This document shows positions 52,354-62,103 of a DNA stretch of 64,000 bases, piece after piece (position 1 is the first letter of the stretch; each line of letters opens with the position of its first letter). Origin of the DNA: Roseivirga spongicola (GTDB taxonomy: Bacteria; Bacteroidota; Bacteroidia; Cytophagales; Cyclobacteriaceae); the NCBI RefSeq assembly GCF_001592965.1, contig NZ_LRPC01000001.1, positions 248,001 through 312,000 of the forward strand, in the 5' to 3' direction. The position numbers were made by a program, and so were the translations under genes. A model generated the notes under the pieces. That model was given only the letters and a program-made list of their open reading frames with translations. It was not told the DNA's origin and searched no databases.

Positions 52354-53127
52354 TTAAACTTCTATCTGACCTTGAAAAACTGCCTTTGCCGGCCCAATTA
52401 AATATATATTGGAAAATCTACCATTCTCCTTTTTAAAGTCTACTCTTAACAAACCGCCTTGTGCCTGTAAATTCACTGAAGCCAGCTCTTGTTGAAGCCC
52501 TAATGAAAGTGCCGCAGCGGTACATCCAGTACCACAACTGAGGGTTTCTCCTTCCACCCCTCTTTCATAGGTTCTAATATTCAAGGTATTGGTGTTTACT
52601 TTCTCTAAGAAATTAACATTAACACCCTTCTCTGAAAATCTCTCAGAATATCTAATCGACCTACCCTCAGCAATCGGGTCTATTGTATCTATACTTTCCA
52701 CATACTTAATATAATGGGGGGAACCAGTATCAATTAGGTAATCTTCGCCAATCTCTTCATAACTCTCCACATCGTGCATTTTGAGATGGACTAAATCACC
52801 ATCTATGCGGGCAGTATGCTCGCCATCTATTGCCATGAAGGCAGTTTCATCTTCGATAATCTGAAGGAAGCACGCGAACATTACCGCACAACGACTACCA
52901 TTGCCACAGAGAGATTGAGAACCATCTGGATTAAAATAAATCATCTCGAAGTCTGAGGAAGCGGACTCTTCGATGAGGATTACGCCATCGGCTCCAATAC
53001 CAAAACGTCTGTCACAAAGATGGGAGATTAATGAAAGGTTAGACTTATCGAAGCGCTGGTCACGATTATCTATCATGACAAAATCGTTACCAGTACCTTG
53101 ATATTTATAGAATGAAATAGTGGCCAT
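52354..53127 (-). CDS. dapF: diaminopimelate epimerase
   Basis: DapF, 257 aa, converts LL- to meso-diaminopimelate for lysine and peptidoglycan synthesis. The two catalytic cysteines are in SLCGNGSRCA (about residue 73) and TLSCGTGCTAAALS (about 200); the N-terminus KYQGTGNDFVMIDNR and GIGADGVILIE are diagnostic. Length is slightly short but normal for the phylum. It is upstream of secA on the same strand, 64 nt away. Confidence 0.97.
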   Translation of the reverse strand: MATISFYKYQGTGNDFVMIDNRDQRFDKSNLSLISHLCDRRFGIGADGVILIEESASSDFEMIYFNPDGSQSLCGNGSRCAVMFACFLQIIEDETAFMAIDGEHTARIDGDLVHLKMHDVESYEEIGEDYLIDTGSPHYIKYVESIDTIDPIAEGRSIRYSERFSEKGVNVNFLEKVNTNTLNIRTYERGVEGETLSCGTGCTAAALSLGLQQELASVNLQAQGGLLRVDFKKENGRFSNIYLIGPAKAVFQGQIEV

Positions 53128-53198
53128 TTCTTGAATTTGACTCGATGGTGCAATTAACGAGCCTTTTTTAGAATTGTGACAAAATGACTGACTGAAAA

Positions 53199-53228
53199 CA
53201 AAAAAAGCCCCAAAAGGGGCTTTTATAT
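53199..53228 (-). terminator. Rho-independent terminator after rplS
   Basis: A 9-bp stem AAAAGCCCC (53203-53211)/GGGGCTTTT (53216-53224) with an AAAA loop is followed on the minus strand by a T-tract. It ends the rpsP-rimM-trmD-rplS unit and separates it from dapF. Confidence 0.9.
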
Positions 53229-53246
53229 CTTATGCGATAGTAAGGC

Positions 53247-53606
53247 TTATTTAGAAAGCTTCTCTTTGATACGAGCAGCTTTACCCTGACGCCCTCTTAA
53301 GTAGAACAATCTAGCTCTTCTAACTTTACCTCTTCTTACTACATCAATTTTGTCGATGCTTGGTGAAAGGATCGGGAAGATTCTTTCAACCCCAACACCA
53401 CCAGATACTTTTCTTACAGTGAAAGTCTCACCATTGGTGCCTTCATGTTTTCTCTGGATTACAGTTCCTTGGAACTGCTGAATTCTTTCTTTATTACCCT
53501 CTGTGATTTTAACGTGTACGTTAACTGTATCACCGGCATTGAAAGCTGGCATTGCTGCTCTTCTTTCGCTATTTTCTTCCTCTACTAGTTTAATAAGATC
53601 GCTCAT
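53247..53606 (-). CDS. rplS: 50S ribosomal protein L19
   Basis: L19, 119 aa, sits at the 30S-50S interface. ATG 53606 gives the family length (about 115-120); the open frame runs to 53648, but those 14 extra residues are not L19-like. Characteristic segments are [44 protein letters not shown] and [25 protein letters not shown] promoter-like box lies at 53646-53653 in front of it, so it can be transcribed apart from trmD. Confidence 0.97.
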   Translation of the reverse strand: MSDLIKLVEEENSERRAAMPAFNAGDTVNVHVKITEGNKERIQQFQGTVIQRKHEGTNGETFTVRKVSGGVGVERIFPILSPSIDKIDVVRRGKVRRARLFYLRGRQGKAARIKEKLSK

Positions 53607-53645
53607 GATTTCTTCGTCTAAAAGCACTTCCCGCAAAACGGACTG

Positions 53646-53653
53646 CAAATATA
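53646..53653 (-). promoter_or_regulatory. candidate -7 box of rplS
   Basis: The minus strand reads TATATTTG followed by CAGTCCGTTTTG. The box is 39 nt from the L19 ATG. The same downstream word CAGTCC follows the rpsP box, suggesting a shared initiation sequence for these ribosomal genes. Confidence 0.5.
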
Positions 53654-53691
53654 GAGATTAGTTTTTGATTATCTGTGTTTTGTGTGAAAAT

Positions 53692-54369
53692 TTATTCTTC
53701 AAGTAAATCAGGCCTTCTATCTTTTGTTCTCTCAATTGATTTTTGAGCTCGCCAGTCTTCAATTTTTTGTTGATGGCCAGATAAAAGCACTTCTGGAACC
53801 TTCATTCCTTTGTATTCTGCAGGCCTAGTGTAAACTGGTGGTGCAAGCAAATTATCCTGAAAAGAGTCAGTCAATGCTGAAGTTTCATCCGAAAGCACCC
53901 CAGGGATAAGCCGAATTATAGCATCAGACAAAACTGCTGCGGCAAGCTCTCCTCCAGATAAGACATAATCTCCTATACTTATTTCTCTAGTAACAAAAGC
54001 TTCGCGCACCCTTTCATCTACCCCTTTATAATGACCACAAAGGATAATGATGTTCTTTTTAAGAGATAGCTGATTGGCAATTCCTTGCTCTAATCGCTCT
54101 CCATCAGGCGTCATGTAAATCACCTCATCGTATTCCCTATCTTTTTTTAGTTCAGAAATACATCGGTCGATTGGCTCGATCATCATCACCATACCAGCAC
54201 CACCACCATAAGCATAATCATCGAGCTGCTTTTGCTTATTAGTAGCCCATTGACGCAAGTCATGCACCACAACTTCTACCAAACCTTTATCTTGAGCACG
54301 CTGAAGAATCGAATGAGAGAAAGGGCTCTCAAGCAATTTTGGCAAACAAGTAATGATATCAATCCTCAT
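53692..54369 (-). CDS. trmD: tRNA (guanine-N1-)-methyltransferase
   Basis: TrmD, 225 aa, makes m1G37 in tRNAs reading CNN codons, preventing frameshifts. ATG 54369 gives the canonical [17 protein letters not shown] start; eight further residues from 54393 are not conserved. The knotted SPOUT motifs include [30 protein letters not shown] and [29 protein letters not shown]. It overlaps rimM by 11 nt, indicating coupling. Confidence 0.97.
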   Translation of the reverse strand: MRIDIITCLPKLLESPFSHSILQRAQDKGLVEVVVHDLRQWATNKQKQLDDYAYGGGAGMVMMIEPIDRCISELKKDREYDEVIYMTPDGERLEQGIANQLSLKKNIIILCGHYKGVDERVREAFVTREISIGDYVLSGGELAAAVLSDAIIRLIPGVLSDETSALTDSFQDNLLAPPVYTRPAEYKGMKVPEVLLSGHQQKIEDWRAQKSIERTKDRRPDLLEE

Positions 54370-54901
54370 TTTCTGGGTTGGTATATACATCAATCAGACC
54401 ATCAGCTATATTGATATGCATCTCTTTGGCTTCTCTGTCTAATTTGATTAGTAGTGACTCCGTGTAAGGAAGTAGAATTTCTATACCCCCAACATTCTCT
54501 ACCACAAGAATAAGCTGAGGACCACTCTCTATTACATTTTTGATACACCCCACAGACTGACCGGACTGGCTAATCACTTGGAAGCTATCAATCTCATGCA
54601 AGTAAAATTGATCTCCAGAAGGTTCTGGCAAAGCCGAAAGCGGCAAGTAAAGCTCTGCCCCTTTTAGGGTTTTGGCTTGCTCAAAATCCTGAATTTCATC
54701 AAAGGCCACAATAGCCTTTTCAGACCTGACATTGATATACTCAATAAAAAAAGGAACCAGCTGTTGCCCTTGTCGAACAAAAACTGATTCCAAATTTTGA
54801 TAGTCTTCAGGTGAGTCTACATCTAATAACAATTGTAACTCACCCTTTAAACCATGTGGTTTGATGATGTAACCTAATTGATAACAATCATCAATATTCA
54901 T
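54359..54901 (-). CDS. rimM: 16S rRNA processing protein RimM
   Basis: Ribosome maturation factor of 180 aa that assists assembly of the 30S head with S19. The N-terminal RimM domain starts [22 protein letters not shown], and the PRC-barrel follows ([55 protein letters not shown]). It lies 8 nt after rpsP and overlaps trmD. Confidence 0.96.
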   Translation of the reverse strand: MNIDDCYQLGYIIKPHGLKGELQLLLDVDSPEDYQNLESVFVRQGQQLVPFFIEYINVRSEKAIVAFDEIQDFEQAKTLKGAELYLPLSALPEPSGDQFYLHEIDSFQVISQSGQSVGCIKNVIESGPQLILVVENVGGIEILLPYTESLLIKLDREAKEMHINIADGLIDVYTNPENED

Positions 54902-54909
54902 GACTTGAC

Positions 54910-55470
54910 TTATTCTTTAGTCTCGCCTTCAGCTTCAGTATTTTCAGCCTCAGCAGTTGCTTCTTCAGCACCTTCTTCTGCTTCCTCAGCCGGAGCAGCA
55001 GCAGCTTCTGCCTCTGCTTTCTTAGCAGCTAGAGCTTCAGCTCTTGCAGCACTAACTTTAGCCTCAGCCTCAAGTCTAGCTTTCTTCTCAGCAGCTTTAT
55101 CTGCAGCAATCTGATCAGCCTTACCTTGAATCTTAGATTCTTTGTCAGCTACCCAAGCCTCGAATTTCTTATCCGCTTCTTCTTGAGTTAAAGCTCCTTT
55201 AATAACACCAATTTGAAGGTGTTTTTTCAACATCAAACCTCTGTACGAGAGCATAGCCTTTACAGTATCTGTAGGCTGAGCTCCATTCATCAACCAGTTG
55301 AATGCTCTATCGTTATTAATATCGATAGTAGCTGGGTCGGTGTTAGGATTGTATGTTCCAATTTTCTCAATAAAGCGACCATCACGTGGTGCTCTAGCGT
55401 CAGCGATAACTACATCGTACATCGCTCTTCTTTTACGGCCTCTTCTGGCCAATCTGATTTTTACTGCCAT
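54910..55470 (-). CDS. rpsP: 30S ribosomal protein S16 with long Ala/Glu-rich tail
   Basis: S16 core at residues 1-85 ([40 protein letters not shown]), 186 aa in total. The remaining 100 residues form a low-complexity Ala/Glu/Lys tail ([24 protein letters not shown]) absent from the ~82-aa E. coli protein but common in this phylum. It is the first gene of rpsP-rimM-trmD-rplS. The promoter box lies at 55539-55546. Confidence 0.97.
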   Translation of the reverse strand: MAVKIRLARRGRKRRAMYDVVIADARAPRDGRFIEKIGTYNPNTDPATIDINNDRAFNWLMNGAQPTDTVKAMLSYRGLMLKKHLQIGVIKGALTQEEADKKFEAWVADKESKIQGKADQIAADKAAEKKARLEAEAKVSAARAEALAAKKAEAEAAAAPAEEAEEGAEEATAEAENTEAEGETKE

Positions 55471-55538
55471 TTTCTTTTATATGGTTTCTGAGGATCACGT
55501 CCTCGCTCTTTCTGAGAACACGTCTCGAAAAAGGACTG

Positions 55539-55546
55539 CAAAGATA
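55539..55546 (-). promoter_or_regulatory. candidate -7 box of rpsP operon
   Basis: The minus strand reads TATCTTTG followed by CAGTCCTTTTTCG, an exact TAnnTTTG. The leader to the S16 ATG is about 60 nt and could hold regulation by a ribosomal protein, but no defined structure was found. Confidence 0.5.
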
Positions 55547-55690
55547 GCTCCTTTTTCTTTAAAACCACATCAGCAATAAAAAAACTATCACACTTAAACA
55601 ATTACACCACCAATCGATTAGATAAGTAACTGAATTTAAATTCAATTTGTATAATCGTTTACACGGTTTTATTACTTAAAACATTCAGTT

Positions 55691-55698
55691 TACCTTTG
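55691..55698 (+). promoter_or_regulatory. candidate -7 box of sucA-sucB-lpd operon
   Basis: TACCTTTG is an exact TAnnTTTG match 26 nt from the sucA ATG, in the divergent 254-nt gap shared with rpsP. The -33 position shows only TTTT. Confidence 0.5.
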
Positions 55699-55724
55699 TC
55701 GTAATTAATTGAAAACATCACCCT

Positions 55725-58469
55725 ATGAGCAATTATTCCTACCTCGGAAATGCTGACCCAAAAGCAATAGAGGCGCTCTATCAGCAATATTCTCAAGATC
55801 CTTCGAGTGTTGAAGAAGGCTGGAAAAAGTTCTTTGAAGGATTTGAATTCGCACAAGAGTCTTTCCCAATGCTTCCTGGCGACCAGAAAGAACCAAAAAA
55901 AGGTGGTTCTGGAGCCCTAGTATCTGATAAAGAAGTTCAGGTAAGAAACCTGATACATGCTTACAGAACCAGAGCACACTTAAGATCTAAAACTAACCCT
56001 GTTAGAGAAAGACGAGATAGAAAACCAATTCTTGAACTTGAAGATTTTGGCCTTAGTGAAGCAGATTTAAACACTGAGTTTAATTGCGGTGCCGAAATCG
56101 GAATTGGTAGAGCTACACTTAAAAAGATAATCGACTCTCTTAAATACATATATGAAGGCACGGTAGGCTTCGAGTATATGTCTGTAAGAGACCCTGAAAA
56201 GCTCAAGTGGTTAAGAGAAAAAATTGAAAAGGAGGCTTTAGCCTTCAAACCTTCTACGGAACAAAGAAAGCGCATACTTAATAAGCTTAATGAGGCCGTA
56301 GTTTTTGAAAACTTCCTTCACACCAAATATTTAGGACAAAAGAGATTCTCTTTAGAAGGTGGCGAAACTACTATACCAGCTTTGGATGCTATAATTAATA
56401 AAGGAGCAGAGCTTGGCGTAAAAGAAGTGATGGTTGGCATGGCCCACCGAGGAAGGCTGAATGTTTTAGCCAACATCATGGGCAAAACGTATGAGCAAAT
56501 CTTCAACGAGTTTGAAGGCAATGCGAAGCCAGACCTCACCATGGGTGATGGTGATGTAAAGTACCACATGGGCTATTCTAGCCAAGTAGATACTCCTTCT
56601 GGTGAAAAAGTAGAGATTAAACTAGCTCCGAACCCTTCACACTTAGAAGCGGTAAACCCTGTTGTTGAAGGTTTTGTAAGAGCCAAAGGCGATGCCGAAT
56701 ACGATAACGACAGGTCTAAAATTCTTCCTGTACTTATTCATGGTGACGCAGCCGTTGCTGGTCAGGGAGTAGTTTACGAAGTGGTTCAAATGAGCCAGTT
56801 AGAGGGCTACAGAACTGGTGGAACAATTCACTTTGTCATTAACAACCAAGTTGGATTTACTACGGACTTCGATGATGCTCGCTCAAGTGTCTACTGTACC
56901 GATGTAGCCAAAATGATTGATGCGCCAGTACTTCATGTCAATGGTGATGACCCAGAGGCGGTGGTATTCTGTGTTCAATTTGCTACTGAGTATAGACAAA
57001 AATTCGGTAGTGACATTTTTGTTGACATGGTTTGCTATAGAAGGCATGGCCACAACGAAAGTGACGAACCTAAGTTCACACAGCCATCATTATATAATAA
57101 GATCAGTAAGCACCCGAACCCAAGAGAGGTTTACAACAAGAAGCTTATTGAAATGGGCGAAGTTGAAGGCGAGCTAGCCAAAAACATGGACAAAGAGTTC
57201 AGGAGCATGCTTCAGGACAGATTAGATATGGTAAAACAAGAACCTTTACCGTATGTATATCAACCTTTGGAAGAAGCTTGGAGAAACCTTAGAAGATCTA
57301 AACCAGAAGATTTCGACCTATCTCCTGAAACTGGAGTTAAAGAGGAAGAAATTAACAAAGTGGCAGAAGCACTTACCACTATTCCAAGTGGCTTCAAACC
57401 CATAAAGCAGATTGAGAAACAATTGAAGCAACGTAAAGACATGTTCTTCAAAGACAAACAGCTAAACTGGGCTGGTGGTGAACTCCTTGCTTATGGAACT
57501 TTACTTTTGGAAGGAAACCCTGTGCGCCTGACAGGTCAAGACGTTCAAAGAGGAACATTCTCTCATAGACATGCCGTATTACATGATGCTAATACTAACG
57601 AAGCATACAACAGCTTAAATCATATTGAAGGAGCTGAGCAAAAATTTGAAATCTACAACTCTCTTCTCTCTGAATTTGGAGTTATGGGCTTTGAATTTGG
57701 CTATGCTATGGCTAACCCTAACGCGTTAACTATATGGGAAGCGCAGTTTGGTGACTTTGCCAATGGTGCCCAAGTAATGATCGACCAATTCGTTTCTTGT
57801 TCTGAAACCAAATGGCAAAGAATGAACGGCCTTGTATTGTTGCTACCTCACGGCTATGAAGGCCAAGGACCTGAGCACTCAAACGCTCGCCCTGAGAGAT
57901 ATCTTCAGCTTTGTGCCGAATACAATATGGTAGTTTCTAATATCACTACCCCAGCCAACTTCTTCCATGCTTTGCGTAGACAGTTAACTTGGGAGTTTAG
58001 AAAGCCATTGGTAGTAATGTCTCCAAAATCTTTACTGAGACACCCTAAGGCAGTTTCTGACTTAAGCGAGTTCACTTCAGGCAGATTCCAAGAGGTAATT
58101 GCTGACGATACAGTGAAACCAGCTTCAGCAAGAAAAGTAGTGCTTTGCTCGGGTAAAGTTTATTACGATCTGATTGAAAAGCGCGAGAAGGATAAAATCA
58201 AAGATGTTGCCATTATTAGACTGGAGCAACTTCATCCTTTCCCTAAGAAACAAATCAATGATCTTCTGGCCAAGTACACCAAAGCCGAAGACTTTGTTTG
58301 GTTGCAAGAAGAGCCAGAAAACATGGGCTACTGGAACTACATTCAGAGAATATACCCAGAGAGAAGCCTCAAACTGATTTCTCGAAAAGCTAGCGCTTCT
58401 CCAGCAACAGGTTTTGCCAAAGTGCATGCCGAAGAACAAGAATTAATCATAGAAAAAGCTTTCGCATAA
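55725..58469 (+). CDS. sucA: 2-oxoglutarate dehydrogenase E1 component
   Basis: Thiamine-diphosphate decarboxylase subunit of 914 aa that decarboxylates 2-oxoglutarate and loads the lipoyl arm of SucB. The N-terminal E1o-specific E2-binding peptide is LGNADPKAIEALYQQYSQDP. Core motifs are MVGMAHRGRLNVLANIMGK, GDGDVKYHMGYS, HGDAAVAGQGVVYE and the ThDP-binding VDMVCYRRHGHNESDEP; the C-terminal PP domain includes FEFGYAMANPNALTIWEAQFGDFANGAQ. Length matches the family. First gene of the complete complex operon. Confidence 0.98.
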   Translation: MSNYSYLGNADPKAIEALYQQYSQDPSSVEEGWKKFFEGFEFAQESFPMLPGDQKEPKKGGSGALVSDKEVQVRNLIHAYRTRAHLRSKTNPVRERRDRKPILELEDFGLSEADLNTEFNCGAEIGIGRATLKKIIDSLKYIYEGTVGFEYMSVRDPEKLKWLREKIEKEALAFKPSTEQRKRILNKLNEAVVFENFLHTKYLGQKRFSLEGGETTIPALDAIINKGAELGVKEVMVGMAHRGRLNVLANIMGKTYEQIFNEFEGNAKPDLTMGDGDVKYHMGYSSQVDTPSGEKVEIKLAPNPSHLEAVNPVVEGFVRAKGDAEYDNDRSKILPVLIHGDAAVAGQGVVYEVVQMSQLEGYRTGGTIHFVINNQVGFTTDFDDARSSVYCTDVAKMIDAPVLHVNGDDPEAVVFCVQFATEYRQKFGSDIFVDMVCYRRHGHNESDEPKFTQPSLYNKISKHPNPREVYNKKLIEMGEVEGELAKNMDKEFRSMLQDRLDMVKQEPLPYVYQPLEEAWRNLRRSKPEDFDLSPETGVKEEEINKVAEALTTIPSGFKPIKQIEKQLKQRKDMFFKDKQLNWAGGELLAYGTLLLEGNPVRLTGQDVQRGTFSHRHAVLHDANTNEAYNSLNHIEGAEQKFEIYNSLLSEFGVMGFEFGYAMANPNALTIWEAQFGDFANGAQVMIDQFVSCSETKWQRMNGLVLLLPHGYEGQGPEHSNARPERYLQLCAEYNMVVSNITTPANFFHALRRQLTWEFRKPLVVMSPKSLLRHPKAVSDLSEFTSGRFQEVIADDTVKPASARKVVLCSGKVYYDLIEKREKDKIKDVAIIRLEQLHPFPKKQINDLLAKYTKAEDFVWLQEEPENMGYWNYIQRIYPERSLKLISRKASASPATGFAKVHAEEQELIIEKAFA

Positions 58470-58481
58470 AACATAAGAATC

Positions 58482-60032
58482 ATGAGTTTGGAAATTAAAA
58501 TTCCTGCCGTTGGCGAATCAATTACCGAAGTAACAATTGCCCAATGGTTCAAAAAAGATGGAGACTTCGTTGAGATGGATGAAGTAATCTGTGAACTGGA
58601 ATCAGACAAAGCTACTTTCGAGTTGAATGCGGAAGCAGCCGGCAAATTAACCATCAAAGCCGAAGAAGGCGACACCTTGGAGATTGGCGATGTTGTTTGC
58701 CTGATTGATACTGACGCTTCAGGCTCTTCAGATTCTCTAAAAGAAGAGAAGAAAGAAGCAGCTCCAGCTGAAGACAAAGGTTCAAGCGAGCCTAAGTCTA
58801 CTGGTGAAGTGAAGGAAATGACTGTACCAACTGTTGGTGAGTCTATCACAGAAGTAACCATTTCTAGCTGGTTGAAAGCTGATGGCGACTATGTGGAACT
58901 CGATGAAGTAATTGCTGAAGTAGATTCAGACAAAGCTACTTTTGAGCTTCCAGCTGAGGCTAATGGTATCTTAAGAATTATTGCTGAAGAAGATAGCACT
59001 TTGGAAATTGGTGCTTTGATTTGCAAGATTGAAGTAACTGAAGGTGGAGCGCCATCAAGCTCTTCTGAAAATGAGGCTACTGGTTCTACCAGCACCAGCT
59101 CATCTGCTCCAAGCGGAGATGAGACTTACGCTACAGGCCATGCCTCTCCTGCTGCTGCTAAAATTATAGCTGAAAGAGGATTAGACGCCTCGCAGATTAA
59201 AGGAACAGGCAAAGACGGCAGAATCACAAAAGAAGATGCTGAAAATACTAAAGCCCCGAGCAAAGAAGCTCCTAAGAAAGAAACTAAGTCAGAGGCTCCT
59301 GCATCAGCTCCAACATTTGTAGCTGCTGGCGCTAGAGATGAAAGAAGAGAGAAAATGTCTTCTCTTAGAAAAACAGTTTCTAGAAGGTTAGTATCTGTGA
59401 AGAATGAAACGGCCATGCTCACTACTTTCAATGAAGTGAACATGAAGCCAATCATGGAGCTTAGATCTAAGTACAAAGAGAAGTTCAAAGACAAATACGA
59501 AGTTGGTTTAGGCTTTATGTCATTCTTCACCAAAGCGGTGACCATGGCATTGAAAGATTGGCCTGCAGTAAACGCTCAGATCGATGGTAATGAAATTGTT
59601 TACCATGACTACACTGACGTTTCTATTGCTGTATCTGCTCCGAAAGGGTTGATGGTGCCAGTAATCAGAAACGCAGAGAGCATGAGCTTCGATCAAATTG
59701 AGAAGGAAATCATCCGATTGGCTACCAAGGCAAGAGACGGTAAGCTTTCCATCGAGGAAATGACTGGTGGAACTTTCACCATCACCAATGGTGGAATCTT
59801 CGGTTCAATGCTTTCTACCCCAATCATTAACGCTCCGCAGTCGGCAATTTTAGGAATGCACAACATTGTGGAAAGACCAATGGCAGTAAATGGAGAGGTA
59901 AAGATTCTTCCAATCATGTACGTAGCCCTTTCTTACGACCACAGAATTATTGATGGCCGTGAGTCTGTCAGCTTCTTGGTAAGAGTGAAGGAATTACTTG
60001 AAGATCCGACTAGACTACTTCTCGGAATTTAA
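58482..60032 (+). CDS. sucB: dihydrolipoyllysine succinyltransferase E2 with two lipoyl domains
   Basis: E2 core of the 2-oxoglutarate complex, 516 aa. Two biotinyl/lipoyl domains stand in tandem, with the modified lysines in ESDKATFEL (Lys43) and DSDKATFEL (Lys151); most SucB proteins have one. An E1/E3-binding domain follows (residues about 219-253, [30 protein letters not shown]), flanked by Ser/Glu/Pro-rich linkers, and the catalytic domain from about 285 ends with [12 protein letters not shown] (His487, Asp491). It transfers succinyl to CoA. It starts 12 nt after sucA. Confidence 0.97.
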   Translation: MSLEIKIPAVGESITEVTIAQWFKKDGDFVEMDEVICELESDKATFELNAEAAGKLTIKAEEGDTLEIGDVVCLIDTDASGSSDSLKEEKKEAAPAEDKGSSEPKSTGEVKEMTVPTVGESITEVTISSWLKADGDYVELDEVIAEVDSDKATFELPAEANGILRIIAEEDSTLEIGALICKIEVTEGGAPSSSSENEATGSTSTSSSAPSGDETYATGHASPAAAKIIAERGLDASQIKGTGKDGRITKEDAENTKAPSKEAPKKETKSEAPASAPTFVAAGARDERREKMSSLRKTVSRRLVSVKNETAMLTTFNEVNMKPIMELRSKYKEKFKDKYEVGLGFMSFFTKAVTMALKDWPAVNAQIDGNEIVYHDYTDVSIAVSAPKGLMVPVIRNAESMSFDQIEKEIIRLATKARDGKLSIEEMTGGTFTITNGGIFGSMLSTPIINAPQSAILGMHNIVERPMAVNGEVKILPIMYVALSYDHRIIDGRESVSFLVRVKELLEDPTRLLLGI

Positions 60033-60068
60033 TCTCAATACTAGGTACTCACTACTAAATACAACAAA

Positions 60069-61469
60069 ATGAAATACGATGTAACAGTGATTGGTTCAGG
60101 ACCTGGCGGATATGTAGCAGCAATTCGTTGCGCTCAGCTAGGCATGAAAACAGCCATCATTGAAAAATATAATACACTTGGAGGAACATGCTTAAATGTT
60201 GGATGTATCCCTTCAAAGGCTCTATTAGATTCTTCTGAGCATTACCATAATGCTGCTCACACTTTCGAAACTCACGGTATTCAGCTTGATAATTTAAAAG
60301 TGAACCTTGAGCAAATGATTGAAAGAAAGCGTGGCGTAGTTACAGATAACGTAAACGGTATTGCCTTTTTGATGAAGAAGAACAAGATCGATGTTCACAC
60401 AGGCGTTGGTTCGTTCATCGACAAAAACAATCTTAAAGTCACTGACGCTGAAGGTAAGGAGACTAAACTTGAAACTGATAAGGTAATTATTGCCACAGGT
60501 TCAAAACCAGCTTCGCTTCCTTTCATTGAAATCGACAAGAAAAGGATCATCACTTCTACTGAAGCACTAGAACTTAAAGAAATACCTAAGCACATGATCG
60601 TAATTGGTGGCGGTGTAATCGGTATGGAGCTGGGTTCAGTTTATGCTCGTTTAGGTGCTGAGGTTTCTGTGGTAGAATTCATGGACGACCTAATTCCTTC
60701 TATGGACAAAACCATGGGCAAGGAGTTGAAGAAATCTCTGAAGAAACTTGGTTTCAACTACTACCTAGGCCATAAAGTGACTGAGGTAAAAGGTACTGCA
60801 AAAACCGTTACCGTTAAGGCTGAAAACAAGAAAGGTGAAACTGTAGAAGTTAAGGGCGATTACTGCTTGGTTTCGATTGGTAGAAAGCCATACACTGAAG
60901 GTTTAGGACTTGAAAACGTTGGGATCAAAACTGACGATAGAGGCCGAATTGAAGTAGACGAACACTTAAAAACTTCTGCTGATAACATTTACGCAATTGG
61001 TGATGTAATCAAAGGCGCCATGCTAGCGCATAAAGCTGAAGAAGAAGGAGTATTTGTTGCCGAAACCATTATGGGACAAAAGCCTCACATAAACTACAAC
61101 CTCATACCGGGAGTAGTTTATACTTGGCCAGAAGTTGCGTCTGTAGGATTCACCGAAGAGCAATTGAAAGAAAAAGGAGTAGCCTACAAAGCAGGTTCAT
61201 TCCCGTTCAAAGCTTCAGGACGTGCAAGAGCTTCTATGGATACCGATGGCTTGGTAAAAGTGCTAGCTGACAAGAATACAGACGAAATCTTAGGAGTACA
61301 TATGATTGGCCCAAGAACAGCAGATATGATTGCTGAAGCTGTTGTAGCTATGGAATACAGGGCAAGTGCTGAAGATATCGCAAGAATGTCTCACGCTCAC
61401 CCAACTTACACAGAGGCGTTTAAAGAAGCGTGCCTGGCTGCCACAGACAACCGGGCACTTCACATATAG
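60069..61469 (+). CDS. lpd: dihydrolipoyl dehydrogenase (E3)
   Basis: FAD/NAD+ disulfide oxidoreductase of 466 aa that reoxidises the lipoyl arms. The FAD motif is GSGPGGYVAAIR; the redox disulfide is Cys41-Cys46 in GGTCLNVGCIPSK; the NAD motif is GGGVIGMELGSVYARLG; the catalytic base His444 is in HAHPTYTEAFKEA of the neighbouring subunit. As last gene of the operon it supplies E3 to this complex and perhaps to pyruvate dehydrogenase. Confidence 0.98.
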   Translation: MKYDVTVIGSGPGGYVAAIRCAQLGMKTAIIEKYNTLGGTCLNVGCIPSKALLDSSEHYHNAAHTFETHGIQLDNLKVNLEQMIERKRGVVTDNVNGIAFLMKKNKIDVHTGVGSFIDKNNLKVTDAEGKETKLETDKVIIATGSKPASLPFIEIDKKRIITSTEALELKEIPKHMIVIGGGVIGMELGSVYARLGAEVSVVEFMDDLIPSMDKTMGKELKKSLKKLGFNYYLGHKVTEVKGTAKTVTVKAENKKGETVEVKGDYCLVSIGRKPYTEGLGLENVGIKTDDRGRIEVDEHLKTSADNIYAIGDVIKGAMLAHKAEEEGVFVAETIMGQKPHINYNLIPGVVYTWPEVASVGFTEEQLKEKGVAYKAGSFPFKASGRARASMDTDGLVKVLADKNTDEILGVHMIGPRTADMIAEAVVAMEYRASAEDIARMSHAHPTYTEAFKEACLAATDNRALHI

Positions 61470-61484
61470 TCTGTCAGTATAATA

Positions 61485-61940
61485 TTATTTATCATTAGAG
61501 GAAGCTGTCAAAACGGCTTCCTCTTTTAGTTTCTTAAAAGTCATAGGCACTTCGGCCTCTATACCCAAGTTTACTCCCTGAACAGTCATTAAAACTAGTG
61601 TAGTCTTCTGATAAGACTTAAACTTGGCCATTATTCTGTCTGAACTTTCACCATTTCTCAACTCAAGCACTAAGCCAAGGTCTCCAAGCGGTTTGATAGA
61701 TTCAATAATAGCCTCACCTGTTGGAGTAAGTAAAGTCAGCGCGGAATCAGTCGGCTTAATTCCCATGACAAGTTCGGTATCATTTTCAGACTCTAGAACC
61801 CACTGGCCTACTAGAGCTTGCTGATGGTTAGCTAACTTAGCTTGTTCTTCCTTATCAGTAAATAAATAAGCATCGTCTGCGCAACCATAAGCGCTGAATA
61901 GGAACACTAATGCCCCCCAAAATAGAAAGTGCTTTTTCAT
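61485..61940 (-). CDS. small lipoprotein of unknown function
   Basis: Protein of 151 aa beginning at ATG 61940, which starts directly before a lipoprotein signal (MKKHFLFWGALVFLFSAYGC, Cys20); 61973 would add 11 residues. The mature part resembles lipocalin-like/DUF small envelope proteins: HQQALVGQWVLESENDTELVMGI and a beta-rich middle. I do not recognise the family. Its last codons contain the terminator for convergent lpd, constraining the C-terminus. Confidence 0.78.
   Translation of the reverse strand: MKKHFLFWGALVFLFSAYGCADDAYLFTDKEEQAKLANHQQALVGQWVLESENDTELVMGIKPTDSALTLLTPTGEAIIESIKPLGDLGLVLELRNGESSDRIMAKFKSYQKTTLVLMTVQGVNLGIEAEVPMTFKKLKEEAVLTASSNDK
61496..61528 (+). terminator. Rho-independent terminator of sucA-sucB-lpd, nested in convergent lipoprotein gene
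   Basis: An 8-bp stem GAGGAAGC (61498-61505)/GCTTCCTC (61516-61523) with a 10-nt loop and four T follows 26 nt after lpd's stop. It lies inside the last codons of the opposite-strand lipoprotein gene. Confidence 0.7.
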
Positions 61941-62103
61941 GTTGGTCTCTGTTTGCCTTAACAAGTCAAACACTTCTCCAAACTCACAGAACCTTTAAAA
62001 TCAGACGATTAACAAATACAAATTGTTCATAATTGAGATTCTTTCTCATTATGGGACAACCTAGAATCAAGAACTGAAGCTGCCAAAAAAGAAGACTGAG
62101 TTA

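Noticed and set aside
54878-55114. Ala/Ser-rich open frame on the plus strand opposite rpsP
   Set aside because: It is the antisense reading of the S16 Ala/Glu tail; low-complexity codons avoid stops by composition.
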